37,010 nt of DNA, from NCBI GenBank assembly GCA_902553695.1, contig CACDLR010000008.1, forward strand, positions 1 to 37,010. Direction: 5' to 3'. The first letter of the stretch is position 1; each line of letters opens with the position of its first letter. The position numbers were made by a program, and so were the translations under genes. Source of the stretch: an uncultured Pelagibacteraceae bacterium. Lineage in GTDB: Bacteria > Pseudomonadota > Alphaproteobacteria > Pelagibacterales > Pelagibacteraceae. Below are positions 23,798 to 33,575 of the stretch, in pieces. Below the pieces are notes generated by a model. It searched no databases, was not told the DNA's origin, and saw only the letters and a list, made by a program, of their open reading frames with translations.

Positions 23798-24493
23798 ATG
23801 AAAATAAAATTTTACTCTTTTGTATTAATATTTATTATTTCAATTTTTACTTTTTCAAATTTATATTCACATACAGGCCATTATAAAAATATTGCACTGA
23901 TAGAAATGGATATTTATAGAAATGGTGAGATTATTGGATATAGTAATTATTTTTTTAATAGCTATGGAGATATTTTTGAAGTTAGTAATGAAACTCAGTT
24001 TGAGGTTAAAATAGCCGGAATAAAACTATTTTCTGTAAAAAGTATAAGTAAAGAAAAATACAAAAACGATCAATTGATAGAATTCAACTCTGAGACAATG
24101 CAAAATGATAAGAGAAAATTTGTAAATTTGGTTTATGATAAATCGAATGAATTTTTTATAATTGATGGCTCCTCATATAAAGGTAAAGGCGATAAAGAAA
24201 ATATCGTAGGAAATTGGTGGAACCACAAAATACTAACAAGTAATAGTCAAATTAGCCCACTTTCTGGGAGTATTAAGCAACAAGAGGTAAATTTTATTTC
24301 AAAAGAAATTCTAACAATTAATGGAAATGATATTTCGGTTGATCGCTTTAAATTAAAATCTACAGATAAAAATTTAGAGTCAGATAAAAAATTAGATTTT
24401 GATATTTGGTACGATAGTAAAAATAATATTATTGTTAAAGTTGAGTACAATAGACTTGGAAAATGGCAATATATATTAAAAAAAATTGAATAA
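23798..24493 (+). CDS. Secreted/periplasmic protein, DUF6134-like
   Basis: N-terminal signal peptide; YRNGEIIGYSNYFFN and DIWYDSKNNIIVKVEY pattern. Confidence 0.65.
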   Translation: MKIKFYSFVLIFIISIFTFSNLYSHTGHYKNIALIEMDIYRNGEIIGYSNYFFNSYGDIFEVSNETQFEVKIAGIKLFSVKSISKEKYKNDQLIEFNSETMQNDKRKFVNLVYDKSNEFFIIDGSSYKGKGDKENIVGNWWNHKILTSNSQISPLSGSIKQQEVNFISKEILTINGNDISVDRFKLKSTDKNLESDKKLDFDIWYDSKNNIIVKVEYNRLGKWQYILKKIE

Positions 24494-24501
24494 TTTTTTA
24501 A

Positions 24502-25842
24502 TTATTTTCCAGCTACTGTCATATTTTCAATCAAAACAGAGGGAGAATTTGTTGAATAATTAAACTGTAAATCATTTGCTAATACCATTTTAATAAACAT
24601 TTCATTTAAATTTCCAGCAATTGTTACTTCACTTATTGGATAAACCAATTCACCATTTTCTATCATCATACCACCTGCTCCAAGTGAATAATCCCCTGTT
24701 ACAATATTTGTGCCATGTCCTATTGTTTCAGTAACATAAAAAATTTTTTTGTTTGAATTCATTAAGTCTTTAAGATCTTTTTTTCCATTTTCAAAATATA
24801 AATTTGTTGTACCCCCACTTCTTCCATTAGAGGTTATATTAAGTTTTTTTCCGTAATATGTGTCTATTAAATAATTATTCAATACACCTTTATTAACTAA
24901 CGAAAGATTTTGTATTTTAACTCCCTCATTGTCAAAATATCTTGATCCATTTCCTCTTTTGATATCTGCTCTATCAACTATATTTATGTTATCTGAAAAT
25001 ATTTTTTTATTTAATTTTTCTTTAAGAAAAGATGTCCCTCTGTAAATTGATGAGCCTGTAATTGCGCTACTAAAATAATTTAAGAAGCTTTTCGAAATTC
25101 TCTTATCAAAAATTATATCAAATTTTCCACTATTAATTTTTTGAGGTTTAAGCTTTCTAATTGCAAACTTTGCTGCATTTGATCCCAGTTCTGAGGGTTT
25201 AAGCAAATCTTCGAAATGACGTTTTGAAGTATACTCATAGTCTCTTTCCATGCTTCCATTATTTTTTGAAACTACCTCGCAATAGGCAGTAAAATTTGAA
25301 GTTTTATATCCATTTTTAAAACCTTTGCTGTTACCAAGGACTACTTCTGTTTTACTTTCGCTAAATGATGAACCATTGGTATTTACAATCTCTTTATTTT
25401 TAAAAGCTACTTCTTCTGCTTCTTTAAGAAAATCGATTTTTTGATTATTTTCTAAATGGGTTTCGTCAAATAAATCTAATTCATCAGAATTTTTAAAAAA
25501 TAATTCTTCATCAGGAAGAGAATTGAATTCATCCTCAGGTGTTATTTTTGCTGCTTCTACACATCTTTCAATTAACTTTTCTAAATTATCAGTTTTTAAA
25601 TTAGATGATAAAACTGAATTTTTTTTTTTATTAATATATGCGGTTAATGATAATCCAATATTTTCAGATCTATCAGATTCGTCTAATTTTTTATTTCTGA
25701 AACTAACTGTTTCAGCAGTGCTTTTTACAATTCCAACCTCAACATCGGTTGCACCTTTTTTTTTGGCATTAGAAATACAATGATCAATGATTTCGCTTAA
25801 TTTATTACTATATTCCAACATTTTATAGTTGAGTACCGCCAA
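24502..25842 (-). CDS. pmbA: TldD/PmbA family metalloprotease subunit, PmbA/TldE-like
   Basis: GSSIYRGTSFL, NLYFENG, TETIGHGTNIVTGDYSLGAGGMMIENGE motifs; lacks the HExxxH found in the upstream partner. Confidence 0.93.
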   Translation of the reverse strand: MAVLNYKMLEYSNKLSEIIDHCISNAKKKGATDVEVGIVKSTAETVSFRNKKLDESDRSENIGLSLTAYINKKKNSVLSSNLKTDNLEKLIERCVEAAKITPEDEFNSLPDEELFFKNSDELDLFDETHLENNQKIDFLKEAEEVAFKNKEIVNTNGSSFSESKTEVVLGNSKGFKNGYKTSNFTAYCEVVSKNNGSMERDYEYTSKRHFEDLLKPSELGSNAAKFAIRKLKPQKINSGKFDIIFDKRISKSFLNYFSSAITGSSIYRGTSFLKEKLNKKIFSDNINIVDRADIKRGNGSRYFDNEGVKIQNLSLVNKGVLNNYLIDTYYGKKLNITSNGRSGGTTNLYFENGKKDLKDLMNSNKKIFYVTETIGHGTNIVTGDYSLGAGGMMIENGELVYPISEVTIAGNLNEMFIKMVLANDLQFNYSTNSPSVLIENMTVAGK

Positions 25843-27235
25843 CAGTCATTTTATTAATCAATAATGATGGTTGGCCAACTCCGACGGGTACCCCTTGTCC
25901 AGCTTTTCCGCAGGTTCCAATTCCTGGATCTAACATCATATCATTTCCTACCATTGAAACTTCTTTTAGAGCAGATGGACCATCACCAATTAAAGTTGCA
26001 CCTTTAATAGGTGAACATACTTTTCCATTTATTATTTCATAAGCCTCAGTACAATTAAATACGAATTTGCCAGAAGTAATATCTACCTGTCCGCCTCCAA
26101 AACTTACTGCAAATATCCCTTTTTTTACAGATTTAATCATTTCCTCTTGTGAATGATTTCCATTTAGCATTATTGTATTCCTCATTCTGGGCATAACGAC
26201 ATGCTTGTAACTTTCTCTTCTTCCATTTCCTGTCGATCTTGTATTCATTAGCCGTGCATTTAATCTGTCTTGCATAAAATTTTTTAATATTCCTTTTTCT
26301 ATTAAAATAGTTTTCTCAGTAGGAGTTCCCTCATCATCAATGGTTAAACTTCCTCTTTTGTTTTCTAACGTTCCATCATCTATTATTGTAACGCCTTCAC
26401 TCGCAACTTTTTGACCTACTAAATCATGAAATGCTGAAGTTTTTTTTCTATTAAAATCTCCTTCTAGTCCGTGTCCAATTGCTTCATGGATTAAAATTGC
26501 TGGCCATCCGGGTCCTAGAACGACTTGCATCTCACCCGCAGGTGCAGGTTTACTCTTTAGATTAACATCTGCAATTCTTAAAGCCTCATCACAAACACTT
26601 TTCCAATTCTTTTCATTTAAATAAGCGTCATAACTTTGTCTTCCACCTATGCCATAAACTGCAGATTCTTTTCTACCATTTTTTTCAAGCATTACCGAAA
26701 CATTAAATCTCACAAGGGGTCTATCATCTGATAAAATTTCTCCTCCACTTCTAAGTATTTCTATAGATCTATGCTCACCCAATAAAGTTGCTGTTACTTG
26801 TCTAACAGAGCTATTTTTATTTCTTACATAATTATTTACCTGATTTAATATTTTTATCTTTGACTTAAAATTTTTTTCTTCAATTGGATCTTGTTCTGAA
26901 TAATATTTTTTATTTGTTTTTTTTATTTCAAAATTATATGTACCATTTGAAGATGATAGAGTTGATTTAAGATTATTGCTCGATTCATTTAAAGATTTTT
27001 TTGATAAATCACTAGAATGAGAATAGGCAACTACTTCTCCAGTAATTGCTCTAAATCCATATCCTAAATCAGATTTATAAGAAGATGCTTTAATTTTGTT
27101 ATCGTCTAGGATTATCGACTCAGATTTAGAGTCCTCCAAATATAATTCGCCATCGTCACACTTATTTAGTGTATTAGATACAATACTACTTGCTGTAGAA
27201 ATATCTAATTCAGAATTTTTTAATATTTTTGACAT
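25823..27235 (-). CDS. tldD: TldD-like metalloprotease (catalytic partner)
   Basis: LIHEAIGHGLEGDFNRKKTSAF zinc motif; FGGGQVDITSGKFVFNCTEAYEI. Confidence 0.95.
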   Translation of the reverse strand: MSKILKNSELDISTASSIVSNTLNKCDDGELYLEDSKSESIILDDNKIKASSYKSDLGYGFRAITGEVVAYSHSSDLSKKSLNESSNNLKSTLSSSNGTYNFEIKKTNKKYYSEQDPIEEKNFKSKIKILNQVNNYVRNKNSSVRQVTATLLGEHRSIEILRSGGEILSDDRPLVRFNVSVMLEKNGRKESAVYGIGGRQSYDAYLNEKNWKSVCDEALRIADVNLKSKPAPAGEMQVVLGPGWPAILIHEAIGHGLEGDFNRKKTSAFHDLVGQKVASEGVTIIDDGTLENKRGSLTIDDEGTPTEKTILIEKGILKNFMQDRLNARLMNTRSTGNGRRESYKHVVMPRMRNTIMLNGNHSQEEMIKSVKKGIFAVSFGGGQVDITSGKFVFNCTEAYEIINGKVCSPIKGATLIGDGPSALKEVSMVGNDMMLDPGIGTCGKAGQGVPVGVGQPSLLINKMTVGGTQL

Positions 27236-27322
27236 ATATATAATTTAGGAGACAGTAAAAATTTTTCAATTAGGCGTTTTTGCTTATTTTAATTTTTATT
27301 AAAATGAGTATATGGCTGATAT

Positions 27323-27670
27323 ATGAAGATATTTTTCAATAATTCTTGCTCTATTTGTAGATCTGAAATTAATGTCTATAAAAAACAGGGTATAAAACAG
27401 CTAGAATGGGTAGATATAACAAATAATAAAGATGCTGAAAGAGATACCCAAAAAACAAATAAAGATTTATTGAGAAGATTGCATGTAAAATCTGAAGGGA
27501 AAATTTACTCTGGTGCGAAAGCATTTATTATCTTATGGAATAGAATCCCAAAATTTAAAATTCTTAGTAAAATATTATCTATACCAGTTATCTTTCATAT
27601 TTTTTCTTTAACCTATGAAATTGCAGCTTTTTTTTTATATCTCAAAAATAGAAATCAACTTAAAAATTAA
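27323..27670 (+). CDS. DCC-family (DUF393) thiol-disulfide oxidoreductase-like protein
   Basis: N-terminal FFNNSCSICRSEINVYKKQG and downstream GAKAFIILWNRIP pattern. Confidence 0.82.
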   Translation: MKIFFNNSCSICRSEINVYKKQGIKQLEWVDITNNKDAERDTQKTNKDLLRRLHVKSEGKIYSGAKAFIILWNRIPKFKILSKILSIPVIFHIFSLTYEIAAFFLYLKNRNQLKN

Positions 27671-27960
27671 CTTTGAATAATCAAGAGAATTTGACTTACA
27701 AAAGACATTAGAACTAAAAATCCTAAGAATACAACTAAATACATATAAGTAATTATTTTATTTTTTTTTCTTCTTAAAATTATAAATTTTTTATCGTCTA
27801 GAACTGAAATATCTCTTTTTCCAAGAACTGGATAATCGTAACTCCATCTCCAAATTGAACTACCTAGTCTATTATCAAGTTTGTTATAATAATTTATCCA
27901 AGAAACTATCCACAGGTAAATTATAAATATTAAAGCTAATGTTAAAAAAGTTGTTATCAT
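27667..27960 (-). CDS. Hypothetical small membrane protein
   Basis: 97 aa; hydrophobic segments at both ends; compact fit between neighbours. Confidence 0.65.
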   Translation of the reverse strand: MITTFLTLALIFIIYLWIVSWINYYNKLDNRLGSSIWRWSYDYPVLGKRDISVLDDKKFIILRRKKNKIITYMYLVVFLGFLVLMSFVSQILLIIQS

Positions 27961-27992
27961 TTAATATATTAATTATATTAGAAAATTGAATT

Positions 27993-28721
27993 ATGTCTAT
28001 CTGGGGAAGTTTAATTGGAGGAATGATTGGTTTTTCACTTGGTGGACCTTTTGGAATGCTATTAGGTTCACTTTTAGGTGGTAAAATCTCAAGAGCTAAG
28101 AGTAGAGCTGGATTTACTTCTGCTGCACAAGCTCAACAAATGTTTGCTTTATCCTTAATTGTTCTCTCAGCAAAATTAAGTAAAGCAGACGGACAGGTAA
28201 GTAAAGAGGAATTAATTGCTGTTAAAGACAAATTAAAAATCCCAGATAATGAATTAGATCAAGTTGGAAAAATATTTAACCAAGCTAAAAAGGAAAGTAA
28301 TGGATATGAACCATATGCTAAACAAATTGCACAATTTTATAGTGGTAACATAAATATATTGGAAGAGGTAATAAACATTTTATTTTATATAGCTGAGTCT
28401 GATGGAGAAGTAAGTTCATCTGAACTCGTAATGATTGAAAATATTTCAAAAATCTTTGGTCTAACAGAAAAACAATTTTTAAGTATTAAGGAAAGTAGAA
28501 AAGGATCAGATAAATTAAATCCATATATAGTTCTAGAAAGCAAGCCAGACGATGACATTGCAACAATTAGGAGAAGATACCTAAGCTTGAGTAAACAGCA
28601 TCATCCTGATTTACTTTTAAGCAAAGGTGTACCTCAAGAAGTCATAGAAGAAAGTAAAAACAAAATGAGAGCTATAAATAGTGCTTGGGATTTAGTGCAA
28701 AAACTGAAAACTAAAAATTAA
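27993..28721 (+). CDS. TerB-like plus C-terminal J-domain protein (DjlA-like)
   Basis: Gly-rich N-terminal membrane-like segment, TerB-like ADGQVSKEE/SDGEVSSSE repeats, J domain with HPD (SLSKQHHPDLL). Confidence 0.87.
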   Translation: MSIWGSLIGGMIGFSLGGPFGMLLGSLLGGKISRAKSRAGFTSAAQAQQMFALSLIVLSAKLSKADGQVSKEELIAVKDKLKIPDNELDQVGKIFNQAKKESNGYEPYAKQIAQFYSGNINILEEVINILFYIAESDGEVSSSELVMIENISKIFGLTEKQFLSIKESRKGSDKLNPYIVLESKPDDDIATIRRRYLSLSKQHHPDLLLSKGVPQEVIEESKNKMRAINSAWDLVQKLKTKN

Positions 28722-29287
28722 TGAAAAAAATTTTTAAAATTATTTTATTCATTAATTTAGTATCCATTTTTTTTTCGTTTTATATTAATGCTTCAGAAAT
28801 TTATCATAAAAATATATTAGAAAAGCATTTTACTGATCTAAAAAAAACTAAAAGTTTTGAAGATGCAATTAATATAGAAAAAAATATTTGGGATTTATGG
28901 AATCTACATCCCAACAATCAATTTTTAACAAATAAATTAAAATTAGGTACGGAACTTATGGAAAATGGCCAACACAAATATGCATATAAAATATTTTCTA
29001 ACATTATTTTTGAAGATCCTAATTGGTCAGAGGCATGGAATAAAAGAGCAACGGTGCTTTTTTTAATGAAAGAGTATGATTTATCACTAATTGATATAGA
29101 AAGAACCCTAGATTTGGAGCCTCGTCATTTTGGAGCATTATCTGGAAGAGCTCAAATATACATCAATTTGAATGAATATCAAAAAGCCTTGGACAATTTA
29201 ATGAAAACTAAAGAAATTTATCCATTATCGAAAGGCAACAAAGTAATTACAAAACTTGAAAAAATTTTAAAAATTGAACAAATTTAG
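28721..29287 (+). CDS. Exported TPR-repeat protein
   Basis: Signal peptide; TPR-like WSEAWNKRATVLFLMKEYDLSLIDIERTLDLEP and GALSGRAQIYINLNEYQKALDNL. Confidence 0.82.
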   Translation: MKKIFKIILFINLVSIFFSFYINASEIYHKNILEKHFTDLKKTKSFEDAINIEKNIWDLWNLHPNNQFLTNKLKLGTELMENGQHKYAYKIFSNIIFEDPNWSEAWNKRATVLFLMKEYDLSLIDIERTLDLEPRHFGALSGRAQIYINLNEYQKALDNLMKTKEIYPLSKGNKVITKLEKILKIEQI

Positions 29288-30483
29288 TTATCTTTTTTTG
29301 ATCTAATCTTTGATATTAATTGTGTAAGAGAGTCTACCATCATATCAGAAGCTTTAAATATTTCGTTTGGATGAAATTCATTAGAAATATTTTTTTCAGG
29401 GTTAGTTTTATCTTCTATGACAATACCTTGATTTGGAGAGTTATCTTTTATATAAATTAATATTAACCATTCTTCATCCTGGGCCTCATCCCATTTTATA
29501 AAAATTTCTCCACTTTCAAATCGTCTATCGATACATCTAAAAATAGACATTTGTCTTGTTAAGTATCTTTTATTTAATTGAAAAACTAAACTATTTGCAC
29601 TTCTATAAAAACTTTCTAACGCGAACTCTATTTTTTGTCTATCGAGATTATATTGTTTTTCTTTTTCTAATAAAATTTCACGACTATCTCCGTCTTGAAT
29701 TTCTACACCAAGAGCCTCTACTCTTTCTCTTATTTTTTGATCTCTAATTTGCTGATATTTTTCCTTAAGTTTAGCAATTCTTTCTTGTAGACCTTCATAA
29801 TCTTCTCTTTGCTCTTGCAAAGAAATTTTTTCAAGTTTTTCTAATTCTTTAATTTCTCTGATTCTAAATTTCTCAATTTGTTTTTCTAATTTAATTTCTT
29901 GTAGGAACCTTTTTTGTCTTTCAGCTTGTTCTTTTCTTATTATTGCTTGTTCTTTTCTAAGAAATAATTTTAAATCTTTGGCTCTTTCTTTTTCTAATCT
30001 TTGTTCTTCTTTGACTTGTTTTTCTTTAAATTTTAAAGCTCTTAGTTCCTCTTCTTGCTCTTCTTTAATTTTTGCTTTTTTTTCTTTTTCCTCTCTCTCT
30101 AGTTTTTTAATAATATTTTTTTGTTTTTCTTCTTCGCGTAGTGCTTTATAAAAGGTAATTCTTTTTTCTATACCTGAAAAAAAACTTTCTATTTTTTTGT
30201 CCAATCTTGAGAAAAAGTTTAAATTTATTTTGGGTAAGTTTGAAAGTTTATTTTGAATTCTTACAATTTTTAGAATAACGGACTCTTTTGTTTTAAATAT
30301 TTTTTTAATTTGCTTATTTTTTGATTTACTGATTCTTTTTTTTACTTTAATTATTTTATTTACAGCTTTAGTACTTTTTTTTTTAGATTTTTTTCTTTTT
30401 TTTTTAAAAATAGATGATCTTTTATTTTTTTTTTTAGATTTTAATTTAGAAATAATTTTTTTTTTAATTTTTTTCTTTTTCAT
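29284..30483 (-). CDS. Lys-rich coiled-coil protein of unknown function
   Basis: 399 aa: poly-basic N-terminus (30 Lys in the first 60 residues), long charged coiled coil, non-repetitive C-terminal domain. Confidence 0.8.
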   Translation of the reverse strand: MKKKKIKKKIISKLKSKKKNKRSSIFKKKRKKSKKKSTKAVNKIIKVKKRISKSKNKQIKKIFKTKESVILKIVRIQNKLSNLPKINLNFFSRLDKKIESFFSGIEKRITFYKALREEEKQKNIIKKLEREEKEKKAKIKEEQEEELRALKFKEKQVKEEQRLEKERAKDLKLFLRKEQAIIRKEQAERQKRFLQEIKLEKQIEKFRIREIKELEKLEKISLQEQREDYEGLQERIAKLKEKYQQIRDQKIRERVEALGVEIQDGDSREILLEKEKQYNLDRQKIEFALESFYRSANSLVFQLNKRYLTRQMSIFRCIDRRFESGEIFIKWDEAQDEEWLILIYIKDNSPNQGIVIEDKTNPEKNISNEFHPNEIFKASDMMVDSLTQLISKIRSKKDN

Positions 30484-30509
30484 TGGTTTATTGTTTTACT
30501 ACCAACAAA

Positions 30510-31700
30510 TTATCGATAAATATAGTCTCTAGTATTAGGCACTGATTGATGATTTTTTATTAGTTGCATCTGAAATACAACCTGATCTCCCCATTTAAAT
30601 GCCATTTCACAACCAACAAGATAAAATTCCCACATTCTTAAGAATTTTTCATCAAACATTTCTAATACTTTTTCTCTTTTACTTAAAAATCTTTCCTTCC
30701 AATTTCTAAGTGTATGACTGTAGTGCAATCTCCAAACCTCTAGATCTGATAGCATTAAGCCAGATTTTTCAATAGGTTTTGTTACTTCACTTAAACTTGG
30801 CGTGTAACCTCCTGGAAAAATATATTTTGTTATCCACGGATGAGGGTCTCTTGGAGGGTTAATTGAGCCGATTGTATGTATTAAGGCTACTCCGTCCTCA
30901 TTCAACAATTTTGAAACAGAATTAAAGTAAGTGTTATAAAATTTTCTACCTACATGCTCGAACATTCCAACACTTACAATTCTGTCAAACTTTTCATTTA
31001 AATCCCTGTAATCAGTTAATCTAAACTGAACTTGATTTTGTAAACCATTTTCCTTTGCCTTTTGTACGCTATATTTATATTGATTCTCTGATAAGGTAAT
31101 CCCTAAGACCTCGCACTTTGTTTTTTTTGCTATTTCAATTGCAAGTGTTCCCCAACCTGAACCAATATCTAAAACTTTTTGATTAGGTTTTAAATTTAAT
31201 TTTTTAATTATGTGATCAATTTTATTATTTTGTGCTTCTTCTAAAGTATCTTTATCATTTTTAAAGTATGCACAACTATATTGTCTTTTTTCATCAAGAA
31301 ATAAATCATATAATTTTTCAGAAATGTCATAGTGGTGAGCAACATTAGATTTAGATTTTTTTTTCATATTAAAATTTGTAAGAAATCTATATGTACCTCT
31401 AATTTTATTTATCAGAGCATTATACGAATTAGTTTCTCCCCTTCCTATATTTTTAAGGGCCAAATCTAAAAATTCTGATAATGTTCCGTTTTCAATTACT
31501 ACAGATCCATTTGTATAAGCTTCTCCAAAATATAAATCTGGTAAAAGTAAAAGTTTTCTGTGTAAACTTTCATCTAAAATTTTAAGTGTTATTGGATTTT
31601 CCTTCTTTGGATTTCCAATAGTATAGCTCTTCTTATTTGCATCGATTAGTAAAAAACCATCATCTTTGAAAAGAGTGTTTAAAAACTGTATTAATTTCAT
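30510..31700 (-). CDS. cfa: Cyclopropane-fatty-acid-phospholipid synthase family methyltransferase
   Basis: NVAHHYDISEKLYDLFLDEKRQYSCAYF, VLDIGSGWGTLAIEIA, VSVGMFEHVG and YIFPGGYTPSL motifs. Confidence 0.94.
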   Translation of the reverse strand: MKLIQFLNTLFKDDGFLLIDANKKSYTIGNPKKENPITLKILDESLHRKLLLLPDLYFGEAYTNGSVVIENGTLSEFLDLALKNIGRGETNSYNALINKIRGTYRFLTNFNMKKKSKSNVAHHYDISEKLYDLFLDEKRQYSCAYFKNDKDTLEEAQNNKIDHIIKKLNLKPNQKVLDIGSGWGTLAIEIAKKTKCEVLGITLSENQYKYSVQKAKENGLQNQVQFRLTDYRDLNEKFDRIVSVGMFEHVGRKFYNTYFNSVSKLLNEDGVALIHTIGSINPPRDPHPWITKYIFPGGYTPSLSEVTKPIEKSGLMLSDLEVWRLHYSHTLRNWKERFLSKREKVLEMFDEKFLRMWEFYLVGCEMAFKWGDQVVFQMQLIKNHQSVPNTRDYIYR

Positions 31701-31705
31701 AAAAA

Positions 31706-32572
31706 TTAAAGTTTAAAATCTAATGAGTTTAATTCAAGGATTAGTTTATCCTTTGTTTCTTTATTTAAAATACTCAAAGGTGGTAAAATATTATTATAGA
31801 TAGTCTCTTTTGTGCCTAAAAAAGTATGAAGTGCAGAAACTAAATTATACTTTTCAAATACTGTTCTAATTTTACAAAGTTTATCGTTTTCAGTTTGACT
31901 TTTATTATTATGAAAATCATCATATACTTTTCTTGCTAAATTACTTGTTACATTACAAGTAGCTGTAATAATTCCAGAACATCCTAATTTTAAACCTGTC
32001 AATAATTTTGACTCTGATCCTGGTAGCATTGAAAAATTTGCGATTTTCAAATCTTCAAACAAGTTATAAGAGCTATCCTTAAGCCCTACTATTTGTTTAG
32101 GAAATTTTTCTACAAGTTTTAGAACACACTCAGAACTAAACCTATAGCCACAAAGTTTTTCGAAATTATACAAAATTATTTGAATATCTTTGTGAGTATT
32201 TATTATTCTTGAATAAAAGTTAAAAACTTCATCATCACCATATTTATAATAAGCTGGTGGCATTATAAGAAAATTTTTAAATCCAAGGGTTTTAGAAATT
32301 AAAATAAAATTTATTGTTTCATTTAATGAGTTTAATCCAGTTCCAATTAAATACTTATCTTTATATTTACTTTTAGATAATTTATTTAATAAACTAATCT
32401 TTTCGGCAACTGATAATAATTGAGCTTGGCCTGTGCTTCCAAAAATTGCTACTCCATGACAACCGTTATCAATGAGATTTTCTGCATGTTTAATTGTTTT
32501 TTTTACATCTAATGCTAGATTTTCATCTAATACTGAAAGTCCGGCCGCATAAATGCCTCTAATTTTTTCCAT
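31706..32572 (-). CDS. DapA/NanA-family class I aldolase-like protein (ORF extends to 32611; start chosen at MEKIRG)
   Basis: GVAIFGSTGQAQLLS, LIMPPAYYKYG and VGLKDSS (Schiff-base Lys context) motifs. Confidence 0.85.
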   Translation of the reverse strand: MEKIRGIYAAGLSVLDENLALDVKKTIKHAENLIDNGCHGVAIFGSTGQAQLLSVAEKISLLNKLSKSKYKDKYLIGTGLNSLNETINFILISKTLGFKNFLIMPPAYYKYGDDEVFNFYSRIINTHKDIQIILYNFEKLCGYRFSSECVLKLVEKFPKQIVGLKDSSYNLFEDLKIANFSMLPGSESKLLTGLKLGCSGIITATCNVTSNLARKVYDDFHNNKSQTENDKLCKIRTVFEKYNLVSALHTFLGTKETIYNNILPPLSILNKETKDKLILELNSLDFKL

Positions 32573-32636
32573 AATATTGATATTTGTATTATAAATTAAA
32601 AAAAAAATCACTGAAGCAAAATAAGATTATATCTTT

Positions 32637-33575
32637 ATGAAAGTTGCTGTTTATTTGAATTATGTTGGATTAGGTTCTAATCTTCTACATCTGGCTTACT
32701 GTCACCAAATTGCAGATAAATATGGACCAGTTACGGTAATTTCTCTTTGCAAAGTTCTCCAACAAGCATTGGTTGGTGATCCAAAAATAAAAGAAGTTAT
32801 TACAATAGATCAAAAATATAAAACTTTTTTTAGTATTTTCAAAATTTCTAAAATATTAAAAAATAAAAATTTTGATAAAATTTTTATCTATTATCCAAGT
32901 TACAGAACTCAATTTGCTGCGAAATTTGCGTCTATAAAAGAAGTTTATTATTATCCTGCTGCGGATAAAAAAGAACTGCACTTAGTCAAACATGCAAAAT
33001 TTTATACTGAAAAATGGTTAAAAATAAATAACTGCAAAACTGAAACCAGTATATATGTTGACCCTGTAAAATTAAATTCAGCAAATAAGAGTCTAAAGAT
33101 AGATCGTAAAAACATTGTATTAGGAGTAGGATCATCAGGACCTACAACTAAGTGGGGCGTTAAAAATTATATAGAATTAGCAAAAAAACTTAACTTAAGT
33201 TCAAAAAATTATTTTCATATCTTGTGCGGTCCGACAGAAACTGATCTTGCATCTGAAATAATAGATTCACTAGGTATAGAAAATTGTAATTCACTAAGTT
33301 CTTTATCAATATCTAATCTTATTCCAATTATAACACAATGCGATATTTATATTGGCAACGACTCTTTTGGACACCATGTTATGTCACAAGCTGGAAAACC
33401 ATGTTTTGTAGTTTTGCTTGATACACCTAGGGCTTACACTGATTATAGTTTAAATCAGTTTAAAATTTTGCCAAAAAATATTGATGCTAACATGATTGAT
33501 CACGACTCAAAAATAAGTCCTTTAAATATTTCAGTCGATCATGTTTTAGATAAAATCAAGGAAATAGTTTTTTAA
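32637..33575 (+). CDS. Glycosyltransferase family 9 (heptosyltransferase-like)
   Basis: VLGVGSSGPTTKWGVKNYIELAKKL, LCGPTETDLASEI and CDIYIGNDSFGHHVMSQAGKPCFVV patterns. Confidence 0.85.
   Translation: MKVAVYLNYVGLGSNLLHLAYCHQIADKYGPVTVISLCKVLQQALVGDPKIKEVITIDQKYKTFFSIFKISKILKNKNFDKIFIYYPSYRTQFAAKFASIKEVYYYPAADKKELHLVKHAKFYTEKWLKINNCKTETSIYVDPVKLNSANKSLKIDRKNIVLGVGSSGPTTKWGVKNYIELAKKLNLSSKNYFHILCGPTETDLASEIIDSLGIENCNSLSSLSISNLIPIITQCDIYIGNDSFGHHVMSQAGKPCFVVLLDTPRAYTDYSLNQFKILPKNIDANMIDHDSKISPLNISVDHVLDKIKEIVF

Noticed and set aside
27236-27322. Possible RiPP precursor or sRNA between tldD and the DCC protein
   Set aside because: Only 87 bp, AT-rich, no convincing ORF or hairpin; likely just a divergent promoter region
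29556-29747. 63 aa plus-strand ORF opposite the Lys-rich protein
   Set aside because: Leu/Phe-rich shadow ORF of a Lys/Glu-rich coding region
30304-30483. Poly-A/T tract region as a non-coding low-complexity repeat
   Set aside because: In frame with a 399 aa ORF whose C-terminus is non-repetitive; better explained as a Lys-rich coding tail
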